In this document: piece after piece, positions 52,547-60,986 of the stretch
Numbering within the stretch: position 1 is the first letter of the stretch
How the letters are laid out: each line of letters opens with the position of its first letter
Source: JAUUZT01 sp964654015
GTDB taxonomy: Bacteria > Chloroflexota > Dehalococcoidia > GIF9 > AB-539-J10
Direction of reading: 5' to 3'
Assembly: GCA_964654015.1 (NCBI GenBank)
Contig: CAZZHQ010000002.1
Coordinates: 1 to 64,000, forward strand
DNA: 64,000 nucleotides
Program-made: the position numbers and the translations under genes
Notes under the pieces: generated by a model
Told to the model about the DNA's origin: nothing
The model's database searches: none
Seen by the model: the letters and a program-made list of their open reading frames with translations, nothing else

Positions 52547-53556
52547 GAATATTCTTTTCCTTCAATTTTTATCTTAGAAACCGTATTACTCGTATTTCCT
52601 TGACTATGAAGTGCCCGTGTATAATAGACTCCCAAATCATCCCTGTCATTGAAATAACTCGGCGGGTTAGAAGGCAGAGTAAATATTCTTCTAAACTTTG
52701 CATTATTATGCTTCACATACCATAAGATATAATCACATGAGTTATAAATGTATTCTTCACCACTAGCCTCTCGTGTCTTAACGGCAATAATTGAAACAAA
52801 ATTTTCACTGCCGAAGACCTCATCCATTAAGCATCTGACAAGATGCACATTCTCGTCGCCAATCTGGACAAAGACACTGCCGGTCTCGGTAAGCAGGTCG
52901 CGGGTAACTACCAGCCTATCTCTTAAATAGGCAAGGTAAGAGTGAATACCCAGTTTCCAGGTATCTCTGAAGGCTTTTATCTGCTCCGGCTGGCGTGTGG
53001 CGTCTTCGGCCTTCCCGTCTTTGACATCCCGCTTCCTTGTGCTTACCTGCCAGTTAGAACCAAAATTGATGCCGTAGGGCGGGTCGAGGTAAATCATCTG
53101 CACCTTGCCCTTCAGCCCTTCTTTTTCGGCAAGGGAGGTCATCACCAGCAGGGAATCACCCAGTATCATGCGGTTAGACCAGTTCTGCTCATGCTGGTAG
53201 AACTCCACCAGTTCCTCAAACTGGAGACCGTTAAAATCAGCGAAAAGCTCAAGCTGGGACGGTTTGTCCCCTTTAGCCTGAGCGCGTAGTTCCTCAATAA
53301 GATACTTGGGGTGGATTTTCTCCTGAATGTAGATAGGCACGGCGGGCACTGCCAGGTCTTGTGAATCCTGCTCGTCCTTGCCTTTCCAGACCAGTTGCGG
53401 GTCAAGCGAGGGGTCACGCGGATAGAGAATAGTCTTGGGCTTGTTTTCATCCTCAATCACAAAGCCGCGCAGTTCTTCGGTGGGAATATTGGTGCGTCGG
53501 TCTTTATGTACCGTTGTCTCAATCGGTGTTACCGGTTTGTTTTTGCTGATTGCCAT
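52492..53556 (-). CDS. Type III-like DNA methyltransferase, N-terminal part
   Basis: 354 residues; GGAGGAAATAAC before ATG 53556. Carries the catalytic motif IYLDPPYGINFGSNW (about 178) and QEKIHPKYLIEELRAQAKGD, MILGDSLLVMTSLAE, LAYLRDRLVVTRDLL, GSVFVQIGDENVH. After EGKEYSCPP the frame leaves the family sequence (INTGPF...) and stops at 52492. The overlap with the second half spans 55 bp, the signature of a single frameshift. Expected to methylate adenine (N6) or cytosine (N4) in the operon's recognition site. Confidence 0.8.
   Translation of the reverse strand: MAISKNKPVTPIETTVHKDRRTNIPTEELRGFVIEDENKPKTILYPRDPSLDPQLVWKGKDEQDSQDLAVPAVPIYIQEKIHPKYLIEELRAQAKGDKPSQLELFADFNGLQFEELVEFYQHEQNWSNRMILGDSLLVMTSLAEKEGLKGKVQMIYLDPPYGINFGSNWQVSTRKRDVKDGKAEDATRQPEQIKAFRDTWKLGIHSYLAYLRDRLVVTRDLLTETGSVFVQIGDENVHLVRCLMDEVFGSENFVSIIAVKTREASGEEYIYNSCDYILWYVKHNNAKFRRIFTLPSNPPSYFNDRDDLGVYYTRALHSQGNTSNTVSKIKIEGKEYSCPPINTGPFLYQMELKT
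52537..52543. repeat. Seven-G homopolymer at the methylase frameshift
   Basis: Seven G on the plus strand (seven C in the coding strand). Eight (or five) would join the two methylase halves in one frame. Homopolymer tracts of this kind drive phase variation in mod genes of type III systems; an assembly error is the alternative. Confidence 0.7.
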
Positions 53557-53573
53557 GTTATTTCCTCCAGGGT

Positions 53574-54320
53574 TTATATTGCAGACACGGCGTGACGTGT
53601 CTCTACGCAGGTATCTCGCGGCAACTCATCCCACGTCCTGCCCTCCAATAGACGGCCGGTCTTTTTCCTGTTGGTTCCGCCCCACTGCTTGAAAAAGAAG
53701 GGAACGGAGGCATTCTGGCATTGGTCCCGAATCTCAATTACCCATGGCTGTTTTATCGGCCTCGCTCCAGGTCCCGATTCACCTCCGACGATTACCCAAT
53801 CGATTCTAGAAAGGTCAAGGTCTGGTAGCGGTCCCAGCAGTGGCTCCAGAGACAAAAACTTGACTGACGCCCCTGTTGAACGAAGATTTTGAATGCGAAA
53901 CGCGCAGTCGGCGTTTTCAACGCTCACACCCATCCATACGTTTTCCGGCCACTCCAACTCTGAACTTAATTCTGAGACGCGTTTAGATCGCTTGGTAAGT
54001 ATTTGGAAATCATGCCATGATGCTCGCCTCATTACGTCAAACACCTCAAGTATGAATGACAAGGGGACGTCCTCGTGGAACAGGTCGCTCATGGAGTTGA
54101 CTAAAATAGTTTGCGGCTTCTTCCACCCTAATGGCAGGTCGAGCACCTGAGGGTGCAAAGTCAGCTTAAATCCGTCTACATAGTTGGGTTGTCCCATGGC
54201 CTGCAGACGGTATGCCATGCGCTCTGCGTAACAGTGGCTACAGCCTGGACTCACTTTAGTACAACCGGTAACCGGATTCCAGGTGGATTTGGTCCATTCT
54301 ATGGAAGAATTAAGAGCCAT
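53574..54320 (-). CDS. DUF5131 / phage Gp37-Gp68 family three-Cys-motif protein
   Basis: 248 residues. The family signature NPVTGCTKVSPGCSHCYAERMA (cysteines at about 20, 27, 30) resembles the cluster-binding loop of radical SAM enzymes, followed by a barrel-like sequence: ILVNSMSDLFHEDVP, FQILTKRSKRVSEL, NVWMGVSVENADCAFRI, SLEPLLGPLPDLD, WVIVGGESGPGARPI and FFFKQWGG. The partner TcmP gene is directly upstream (start and stop overlap as TAATG). Function unproven; the pair is frequent in phages and defence regions. Lies between res and mod. Confidence 0.85.
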   Translation of the reverse strand: MALNSSIEWTKSTWNPVTGCTKVSPGCSHCYAERMAYRLQAMGQPNYVDGFKLTLHPQVLDLPLGWKKPQTILVNSMSDLFHEDVPLSFILEVFDVMRRASWHDFQILTKRSKRVSELSSELEWPENVWMGVSVENADCAFRIQNLRSTGASVKFLSLEPLLGPLPDLDLSRIDWVIVGGESGPGARPIKQPWVIEIRDQCQNASVPFFFKQWGGTNRKKTGRLLEGRTWDELPRDTCVETRHAVSAI

Positions 54321-55156
54321 TAGGAAGTCCCCCTGATACGATAGGTATTGAATATATCTTCGACAATGCGGGCCCCGGTCCTATTGGGAGAAGCAAAGAA
54401 AAGGTAATATATAGTTGCTCCTCTTTTATTTCGCATCGGCACGGGCTTTGGAACATACTTGAATCCAGCGACCTCTTCTAGTCGCTTGCGAAATCCTTCC
54501 GCAATGGCTTCGTTGTGGGTTTTTTCGTCAACTGTATCGCCCCAAAGAGTCGGCTTTCCCACATATGCCGCTATGCGCCACGAGTGGTCACCCCAGGCTT
54601 TGTCCATGCGCTCAGCTTGTGCAGGTGCTACCTTATCAGGATTGCGCCACAGGATGTTCATGTTGGCGTCCATGATCATGAAGTTATAGAAAATCTCGAT
54701 AGAGCCCATCTGGCCGGCGGTTTGTAGGACGTTCCAATCGACGTTCAGCGCGTAAGGATCAAGAAGGCACAACGCCCTGTTGAAGTCTTCGTACTTGCAC
54801 CGGGGAAAGACCGTGTCGAGGAGAACCTTATTGGCATCACCCTCATAAAAGAAAACATCCTGGCGTGAGCCAATCTGACGGCGAAGTTCATCAACTTTGC
54901 CGCCATGAAGGTCGATCAAATGGATTTCGCTGAAAGGAGAAGTAACTTCCAGCGCGTTCAACGGGCTTCCGGGTACGAACTCACTCGTACGCCTAGAGAC
55001 ATGCCGTCCCGCCCCTGCAAACGCATCAATGTAGATATGCTTCCTGATGGCAGACTGGGTGCTCATAATCGTCGAGTAGGCGCTTGCATATTTTCGCACA
55101 ATGTCGAGTTTGACTTCCGACCAATAGCCTATCTCATCATAGGCAAATGGCTTCAC
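54320..55156 (-). CDS. tcmP: TcmP, three-Cys-motif partner protein
   Basis: 278 residues from GTG 55156, overlapping the res stop by 4 bp. The N-terminal part has KLDIVRKYASAYSTIM, a methylase-like glycine loop HIYIDAFAGAGRH (about 45) and IHLIDLHGGKVDELRRQ, then CLLDPYALNVDW (about 132) and a C-terminal helix-rich half with GATIYYLFFASPN. The fold is that of SAM-dependent methyltransferases. It nearly always accompanies the DUF5131 protein, as here. Confidence 0.85.
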   Translation of the reverse strand: MKPFAYDEIGYWSEVKLDIVRKYASAYSTIMSTQSAIRKHIYIDAFAGAGRHVSRRTSEFVPGSPLNALEVTSPFSEIHLIDLHGGKVDELRRQIGSRQDVFFYEGDANKVLLDTVFPRCKYEDFNRALCLLDPYALNVDWNVLQTAGQMGSIEIFYNFMIMDANMNILWRNPDKVAPAQAERMDKAWGDHSWRIAAYVGKPTLWGDTVDEKTHNEAIAEGFRKRLEEVAGFKYVPKPVPMRNKRGATIYYLFFASPNRTGARIVEDIFNTYRIRGTS

Positions 55157-58143
55157 TGCTCACTCTCCTTTTGTCGAACAAACGCCCTGACAGTATTTTT
55201 GGCGTCCCAGGGGTCACTGATTTCAATAAAAGCCCACTGCCCAAATTCGCCGTGGTTGTTTACCGCTGGTACCCACAGGTTGCGGGCGGCGGCCACTTTG
55301 GATGCCTTCTCTCTTTTCTTCTCGCCAGTGACTTCCACAATCAGGTTTATCTGGTCGCCATTCTGTTTTCTTAGCCGGACAATGAAATCCGGGTAGTATT
55401 TTTTCTCATCACCATCAATGACATAAGGAATGGTAAATTCCAAACCCTGATTTTTGACATAGCAGATTACCTCGTCCATCTCTTCCAGGGCCTGCGCCAT
55501 TTTCTGTTCCCATGATTGGGTATCAGCCACCACGTGGGAAATGTGACACTTGTTCGGGTCTGCGGGATAGACAGCCCGCGTCGTATCAAAGTCAACATAC
55601 CTGGTGGAGCCGATAACATCATAGGGCCTTAAAATCGGTTTCAATCTAACCTGCCCTTGCCTAGCACCGGCTATTGAGGTATAAATACGCTCGGCGGCAA
55701 AATGAGCGTTTTCTGTAATGAGTAGCATCTGGATAAAAGCATTGTCTTTAATGGTAACGCACTGGGACATCCACTGGCGGGCAATATTAACCAGTTGCGG
55801 GAATAACCAGGGTTTGACATTGCCGTCCGCATCGTTGAAATACTTATCCAGTACTGTCCGGGCAAGGTGAAATACCACTTCCTGTGCGCGCTTCTGACCC
55901 AGGATATATCTCAACTCGTGAATGGTGGTTTCCCCAACGATAGGAGCATTCAAGGTTCTGTCGGGTGTGGTTTCGGTGGATAGCACCATCTTAGCATCCT
56001 CGGTGAAGACGGCTTCTAACTTTTCCGGCGGCAAGTCATATTTATAGCCAATGACACGCGGGAAAGTAATTTCACAGGCAATTCTATCATCCAGCGCCCT
56101 GACACGGGTGATGGGGCGTGGCGGTTTAATCTCATTGTTCTGGCCAGCGCAAGGAATAAATGAGAACGGGACGCCATAAACCTCAGCATATTCCGCTTCA
56201 AACTTGTCGCCATTTGTAGGCTCATAGCTCCGGCGGCGCAAAGCGCGTCCCACCACCTGCTCACAGAGTAATTGAGTGCTAAAAGCACGGACTCCCATAA
56301 TGTGGGTCACAGTTTGAGCATCCCACCCCTCTGTCAGCATTGATACGGACACCACGCACCTGACGGTTTCACCTAATTTCCCGGCTTTACCCACGGTATT
56401 CATTACTTCCCGCAAAAGGTCTTCATCCGTTAGCTTCTCGGTACCACGTCCTGGAAATCTCTTTTTGTAATCACTCTTGAATTCCTCAATGGCAACCTCA
56501 GCCATTTTCTTGAATTCTTTACTCATGGCTTCGCCGGATTCGAGCTGCGCACTGTCAATGAGAATGGTGTTGGGAATGGGTAGCCATTGGCCATAAGAGT
56601 TATCGTTACGGAAGATACCTAAATTGCCGGGCACTACAGTGGTGTTACCATCTGGCAAGGGTTTCTCATACCCTGAAATCCAGTCATAGACCAGCTTAGA
56701 GACATTGGTGTTATTACAAACAACAATAAACACTGGTGGTGTAGCGCCGCTAGCTATTGCTTCAGTGTTTTGCTCCCATTGGCGGTAGTACTTTTCATAG
56801 TTACCGTACAAGCTAAGCAGGGCGCCTTCAAGCTCTTTGGGTGGTTTGGGGTCACCGGTGCTTTCGTCCCTGGTGCCTCTGCCCTTTTTTGGCAAGTGGT
56901 CACGAATGCGTAACCAGATGTCGCGATAGGTGGGCATTTCTCCCTGCATAGAATCGTCAGCGACCGGGACACGCGGCACCTTCACGATGCCGCACTCTAT
57001 GGCATCGATAAGTGAGAAATCAGAGACTACCCAGGGGAATAGCGTTCCTTCAGAATATCCTGAACCGCGCAAAAAGAATGGAGTGGCTGACAGGTCATAG
57101 ATTACCTTTATGCCAATTTTCTTCTTGACAGCTTCCAGCCCGGAAATCCAGACACGGGCTTCTTCCTCACGCTTCTCCGACTCGCGGCGGTCATCGCCGG
57201 TTAGCTTCATTTCTTCCGTTTCTACCTTATGGCGGTAACAGTGATGCGCTTCATCGTTAATTACGATGATATTTTTCTTACTGCCTAATTCGCGGCATAC
57301 TCTCCTTACCATCTGGTCTGGGGTTTCGATAAGTGAACTTGATTGACCGTTAGACAGGATATACTTAGTAAGTTTACCGGCTTTAACCAGCTCTCGCAGC
57401 TTAAAAGTGTGAAAGTTGGTGATGATAATCTTGGCTTTGCCTAAATCCGCCATCTGCGATAAAGAGACGATGTCTCTCTGCTGATAGTAGTTTTGCGGGT
57501 CATTTGGGTATAAGACTCTTAAACGGTCACGAATAGTAATGCCTGGTGTAACAATAAGGAAAGCATCGGTAAATCTGCCGTCTTGAGGATTGGCCATTTT
57601 ATTTAAGACCTGCCAGGCAATAAGCATCGCCATAACCACGGTCTTACCGCTGCCAGTTGCCATTTTGAAAGCAACACGGTACAGGCCTGGATTATTATCT
57701 TCGTTGAATCCCCGGATGCTGTTCTCCATCCAGTTGTCGCCGTACTTGTTGGCAACTTCAGCCAGATAAATAGCGGTCTCCATTGCCTCTATCTGGCAAA
57801 AGAAAAGTTTGCGTTCCCTGTCAGGGTCAGTCCAGTATTCCAGCAATTGACGGGTTGCGTTGGTAATGCCAGCATAATCCCCTTTGCGCCATATGGATAC
57901 CTTTTCCCTGATACGATTGATAAACTTGTTTTCTTCCACTCTGTCCTGAGTCCACTCCGTATCAAGTACAAGCTGTTTCCCTCCGGCTTTTTTCCTGGGT
58001 TTGGCAATTGGCACGAAGTAGGAACTTATGCGCCTGGATTCGACTACTTCGTCCGTGATACCATCATCAGAAAACTTGAAATGTTTAGTGGGTTCTTTGA
58101 ATGGGGAATTTAAGATGGGGTTCTCTATGACTACTTGCGGCAT
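55153..58143 (-). CDS. Type III-like restriction endonuclease Res subunit (BPTD_3080-type helicase-nuclease)
   Basis: 996 residues, first gene of the operon. SF2 helicase motifs: Walker A MATGSGKTVVM (about 172), IIITNFHTFKL, DEAH box VINDEAHHCYRH (about 290), motif III DLSATPFF (about 350), VSMLTEGWDAQTVTHI and motif VI QVVGRALRRR (about 620). The C-terminal PD-(D/E)xK nuclease is visible as YYPDFIVRL and LIVEVTGEKK (about 915-945). Uses ATP to translocate and cut unmodified DNA together with the split methylase. The promoter should lie in 58144-58284, between it and the divergent DUF1616 gene. Confidence 0.88.
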   Translation of the reverse strand: MPQVVIENPILNSPFKEPTKHFKFSDDGITDEVVESRRISSYFVPIAKPRKKAGGKQLVLDTEWTQDRVEENKFINRIREKVSIWRKGDYAGITNATRQLLEYWTDPDRERKLFFCQIEAMETAIYLAEVANKYGDNWMENSIRGFNEDNNPGLYRVAFKMATGSGKTVVMAMLIAWQVLNKMANPQDGRFTDAFLIVTPGITIRDRLRVLYPNDPQNYYQQRDIVSLSQMADLGKAKIIITNFHTFKLRELVKAGKLTKYILSNGQSSSLIETPDQMVRRVCRELGSKKNIIVINDEAHHCYRHKVETEEMKLTGDDRRESEKREEEARVWISGLEAVKKKIGIKVIYDLSATPFFLRGSGYSEGTLFPWVVSDFSLIDAIECGIVKVPRVPVADDSMQGEMPTYRDIWLRIRDHLPKKGRGTRDESTGDPKPPKELEGALLSLYGNYEKYYRQWEQNTEAIASGATPPVFIVVCNNTNVSKLVYDWISGYEKPLPDGNTTVVPGNLGIFRNDNSYGQWLPIPNTILIDSAQLESGEAMSKEFKKMAEVAIEEFKSDYKKRFPGRGTEKLTDEDLLREVMNTVGKAGKLGETVRCVVSVSMLTEGWDAQTVTHIMGVRAFSTQLLCEQVVGRALRRRSYEPTNGDKFEAEYAEVYGVPFSFIPCAGQNNEIKPPRPITRVRALDDRIACEITFPRVIGYKYDLPPEKLEAVFTEDAKMVLSTETTPDRTLNAPIVGETTIHELRYILGQKRAQEVVFHLARTVLDKYFNDADGNVKPWLFPQLVNIARQWMSQCVTIKDNAFIQMLLITENAHFAAERIYTSIAGARQGQVRLKPILRPYDVIGSTRYVDFDTTRAVYPADPNKCHISHVVADTQSWEQKMAQALEEMDEVICYVKNQGLEFTIPYVIDGDEKKYYPDFIVRLRKQNGDQINLIVEVTGEKKREKASKVAAARNLWVPAVNNHGEFGQWAFIEISDPWDAKNTVRAFVRQKESEQ

Positions 58144-58284
58144 ATTTTCACCTGAGAGATGATGTTAACAACAGTAGTCAAGCACATCAATTTTAAACTC
58201 ATATCATCTGCGCTCTTAATTCCAAAACCAAGTCCTCTTGGGCACCCCGATTATATACCCCTTTGTAGATTGCCAACAAGACCA

Positions 58285-58439
58285 GGTTACAGTTGATGGT
58301 GACTAAAATACTATAGAAAATTAATGTAGATGGCCGTAATAACCGTTCGGGGGGTTACAACAAAGTGTCCAATTGCTATACTCTGTAGAGCATAAAGAGA
58401 AGAGGAGAAGGGACATAAACAAAGAAAAAGATCTGTTAG
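58285..58439. repeat. Direct repeat flanking the restriction operon, copy 2
   Basis: The intact counterpart of 49882-50037, covering the upstream region and first codons of the DUF1616 gene. Distance between copies about 8.4 kb. Confidence 0.85.
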
Positions 58440-59641
58440 TCATAGCGCTAATTAGCCTGTTGACAATTCCTGTAGTGCTACTTAGCAGTGGAGCGTTACG
58501 CATTGTACTGGGTTTACCCATGCTGCTGTTCTTCCCTGGTTATGTTCTGCTGGCGGCGATGTTTACCAGGAAAGAAAGCCTCGGGGGTGTAGAGAGAGTA
58601 GCATTGAGTTTCGGTCTGAGTATAGCGGTGGTCCCTCTTATCGGGCTTTTCTTGAATTATACGCCCTGGGGAATAAGGCTGAATCCCGTACTTATATCGA
58701 TTGTAAGCTTTATCTTGATAATGTGTGGTATAGCATGGCATCGGAGAGAGAAGCTGGAAGAAGGTGAGAGGTATCAAGTATTGTTTCAATTTAAACGTCT
58801 TTCGTGGCAGGGTCAGAGCGGGCTTGATAAGATTTTGTCGGTAGTGCTGGTACTGGCGATAATTGGAGCTATTGGCACACTGGGATACGTGATAGTTACT
58901 CCGAAGGCAGGGGAGAAGTTCAGTGAGTTTTATGTATTGGGGACGGAAGGAAAGGCAGCGGGATATTCTACAGAGTTGGAGCTTGGAGAAAGGGGAGAAG
59001 TTATCCTGGGGATTATAAATCATGAGCAGGAGGAAACGGATTACCGGTTGGAGGTGCTCCTGGATGGGGACATTGGTGGTGTGGATATCTGGATAGGGGA
59101 TGAGGTAGTGAGTCGTGAGGGAAAACCTGAAGGACTGGATAGAGAAACCACTGAAATAATTCTTTGGGAAGAAAAGAGACTGGAAGAAGGAGAGAGGCTT
59201 GGCGCTAATATGCTTGACATAACAGCCCTGGGATATGAAGAGAAATGGGAGGGCAACCTTTTTTACGAGCCATTACAAACGGGTTATGGGCAGAAATTGG
59301 AGTTCCTGCTATTTTATCCCAAGTTGAGGCAGGGGCATCATTTCAGAAGTACTCTAGAGAGCGGATGCTTTGCCGATATAGCTCTGGATGAGGCTGAAGG
59401 AACGGTGGAAGTCAGCCTGAATAACCAAAATGGGGATTCTCATAGCTACCGACTGGAAATACTACAGCAGGGAAACATCATTAAAGAGGAAATTTATACC
59501 GTGAATGCCGGAGAAATGCTGGAGGAAGAAATCCAGTTTACGCCTGGTGAATCAGTATTGATGCTGTATGAGGATGGCGAATTAGTACTGGAAGACAAAG
59601 GGGCTGAACTCTCGCTACACCTGTGGTTGGATATTAATTGA
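58373..59641 (+). CDS. DUF1616 membrane protein
   Basis: Up to 422 residues from TTG 58373. That start has no ribosome binding site. GAGGAGAAGGG (about 58399-58409) sits just before INKEKDLLVIA, so translation may begin there at a non-ATG codon (ATA). The DUF1616 region has four helices: LISLLTIPVVLLSS, ALRIVLGLPMLLFFPGYVLLAAMF, GLSIAVVPLIGLFLNYTPWG and ISIVSFILIMCGIAW, then another near residue 160. The extracellular C-terminal half contains two beta-sandwich repeats (AGYSTELELGERGEVILGI; ...CFADIALDEAEGTVEVSL). Common in archaea and Chloroflexota envelope regions. Probably co-transcribed with the glycosyltransferases downstream. Confidence 0.75.
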   Translation: MLYSVEHKEKRRRDINKEKDLLVIALISLLTIPVVLLSSGALRIVLGLPMLLFFPGYVLLAAMFTRKESLGGVERVALSFGLSIAVVPLIGLFLNYTPWGIRLNPVLISIVSFILIMCGIAWHRREKLEEGERYQVLFQFKRLSWQGQSGLDKILSVVLVLAIIGAIGTLGYVIVTPKAGEKFSEFYVLGTEGKAAGYSTELELGERGEVILGIINHEQEETDYRLEVLLDGDIGGVDIWIGDEVVSREGKPEGLDRETTEIILWEEKRLEEGERLGANMLDITALGYEEKWEGNLFYEPLQTGYGQKLEFLLFYPKLRQGHHFRSTLESGCFADIALDEAEGTVEVSLNNQNGDSHSYRLEILQQGNIIKEEIYTVNAGEMLEEEIQFTPGESVLMLYEDGELVLEDKGAELSLHLWLDIN

Positions 59642-59675
59642 GGATTGACAGCATGGTTATTAACGGGGAGGATAT

Positions 59676-60364
59676 ATGACTGGTAAAGCAATTTGCATAG
59701 TGCTTCCTGCCCTTAACGAAGAGGAACACATTGCTAAAGTCATTGCTGAGATTCCCAGGGCAGAGCTGGAGGAAAGAGGTTACACCGTCAGGGTCCTGGT
59801 TGTTGATAATAACAGCACAGACAAAACATAACAGGAAAGGTTGCCGAGGAGAATGGTGCTGAGGTTATCATCGAAACGGAGAGAGGTAAAGGTTGTGCGA
59901 TGAGGACTGGCTTTAAACAGTCCCGTGCTGATTTCGTGTTTATGCTTGACGCAGATTATACATATCCCGGCAGTTTCATCCCGGAAATGTTGGATGTGTT
60001 ACTGGATGGTTATGATGTGGTAATTGGCTCCAGGCTAAAGGGAAGCCGGGCAAAGGGGTCAATCAGTCGAATGAATATAGTAGGAAATCATCTGCTTACC
60101 CTGATGGCAGCTATGCTGTATTTTCATCGGATAAGCGACCTTTGCACCGGCTACTGGGGGTTCAAGGGCGAAGTTGTACCGAAACTGCGCCTTTCAGCCT
60201 CGGGTTTTGAGCTTGAGGCGGATTTGTTTACACAGGTGGTGAAGAGAGGTTATCGACTTGGAGAAGTTCCTATTTACTACCGTCGCCGTGGTACTCCCAC
60301 CAAGCTCAATTCTCTGAGGGCTGGTTTTAAAATAGGCTGGACACTAATAAACAGGAGATTTTAG
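59676..60364 (+). pseudogene. Family 2 glycosyltransferase (dolichol-phosphate mannosyltransferase type), frameshifted
   Basis: ATG 59676 after GGGGAGG gives MTGKAICIVLPALNEEEHIA, then VLVVDNNSTDKT, and stops at 59829. One missing base at about 59828 would continue it as ITGKVAEENGAEVI, then GKGCAMRTGF, MLDADYTYPGSF, VIGSRLKGSR, CTGYWGFKG and YYRRRGTPTKLNS to 60364. The complete product (about 230 residues) would transfer a sugar to a lipid or glycan acceptor at the membrane. As read, only the first 51 residues are made; an internal start could express 60364's part without the nucleotide-binding N-terminus. Confidence 0.75.
60332..60360. repeat. 29-bp direct repeat, copy 1 (glycosyltransferase 3' end)
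   Basis: ATAGGCTGGACACTAATAAA plus CAGGAGATT, identical to 60951-60979. The HicBA genes lie between the two copies. Confidence 0.85.
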
Positions 60365-60440
60365 GAATTACTTGTCTAAGAGAGTAGTGTTGAAGTTATA
60401 GCTTATCTGGTGTAGAGTTCAGGTTAATGGAGGATTGAAT

Positions 60441-60656
60441 ATGGAATTTAAGTACTACGCCTTACTAGAGAGAAATGAACTGGGTGGATATACAGTCTCA
60501 GTTCCTTCACTGCCGGGTTGCATAACCGAGGGAGACACCTTGGACGAGGCTATTGCTAATGTCAAGGAAGCTATCGCAGGCTATCTTGAGACCCTGCGAG
60601 ATCTTGATAAACCCATACCACTGGAAATTCCGGTGGAGGTTGAGGTACCTGCGTGA
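60441..60656 (+). CDS. hicB: HicB-type antitoxin
   Basis: ATG 60441 with GGAGG 7 nt upstream; TTG at 60435 is a less likely start. 71 residues: the HicB partial RNase H-like fold (YYALLERNELGGYTVSVPSLPGC, EGDTLDEAIANVKEAIAGYLETL). No added DNA-binding domain follows, so this is the short form. It should neutralise the HicA toxin encoded immediately downstream. Confidence 0.88.
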   Translation: MEFKYYALLERNELGGYTVSVPSLPGCITEGDTLDEAIANVKEAIAGYLETLRDLDKPIPLEIPVEVEVPA

Positions 60657-60880
60657 GTCGACTTCCTAGAGTCACTGGGCAGGAGGTTATGAAAGCTTTA
60701 ATCAAGACTGGCTTTACCGAAATAAGAGTAAGAGGAAGCCATCACTATTTTTATCATCAGGATAGAGACAGTATCGTTACTGTACCTGTACACTCAGGCA
60801 GAATTTTGGCACCCAAAACCTTAAAATCAATACTGGCTCAGGCGAGTATGAACATCGATGATCTCCGTGAGTTACTGTGA
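60653..60880 (+). CDS. hicA: HicA-type mRNA interferase toxin
   Basis: 75 residues from GTG 60653, overlapping the hicB stop (GTGA). dsRBD-like HicA fold with catalytic His in RGSHHYFYH (about residue 27) and VPVHSGRILAPKTLKSILAQA. Translation-blocking RNA cleavage is the family function. Antitoxin-first order is the reverse of the common hicAB order but frequent in this subgroup. Confidence 0.88.
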   Translation: MSRLPRVTGQEVMKALIKTGFTEIRVRGSHHYFYHQDRDSIVTVPVHSGRILAPKTLKSILAQASMNIDDLRELL

Positions 60881-60886
60881 TTAAAT

Positions 60887-60986
60887 CCCCATCCACTACC
60901 GCCGCCGCCCCACGCCTGCCAAGCTCAGCTCCACAAAGGATAGGCTCAATATAGGCTGGACACTAATAAACAGGAGATTCAGTTAG
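60887..60986 (+). pseudogene. 3' end of a second glycosyltransferase copy
   Basis: The frame IHYRRRPTPAKLSS, then IGWTLINRRFS and TAG (60984-60986) matches the end of the 59676 gene (IYYRRRGTPTKLNS, IGWTLINRRF). No start or upstream part is present. Its TAG overlaps the GTG of the epimerase gene (TAGTG), suggesting this was the original junction between glycosyltransferase and epimerase. Confidence 0.75.
60951..60979. repeat. 29-bp direct repeat, copy 2
   Basis: Second identical copy of 60332-60360. It also supplies the ribosome binding site (AGGAGA) for the epimerase gene. Confidence 0.85.
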
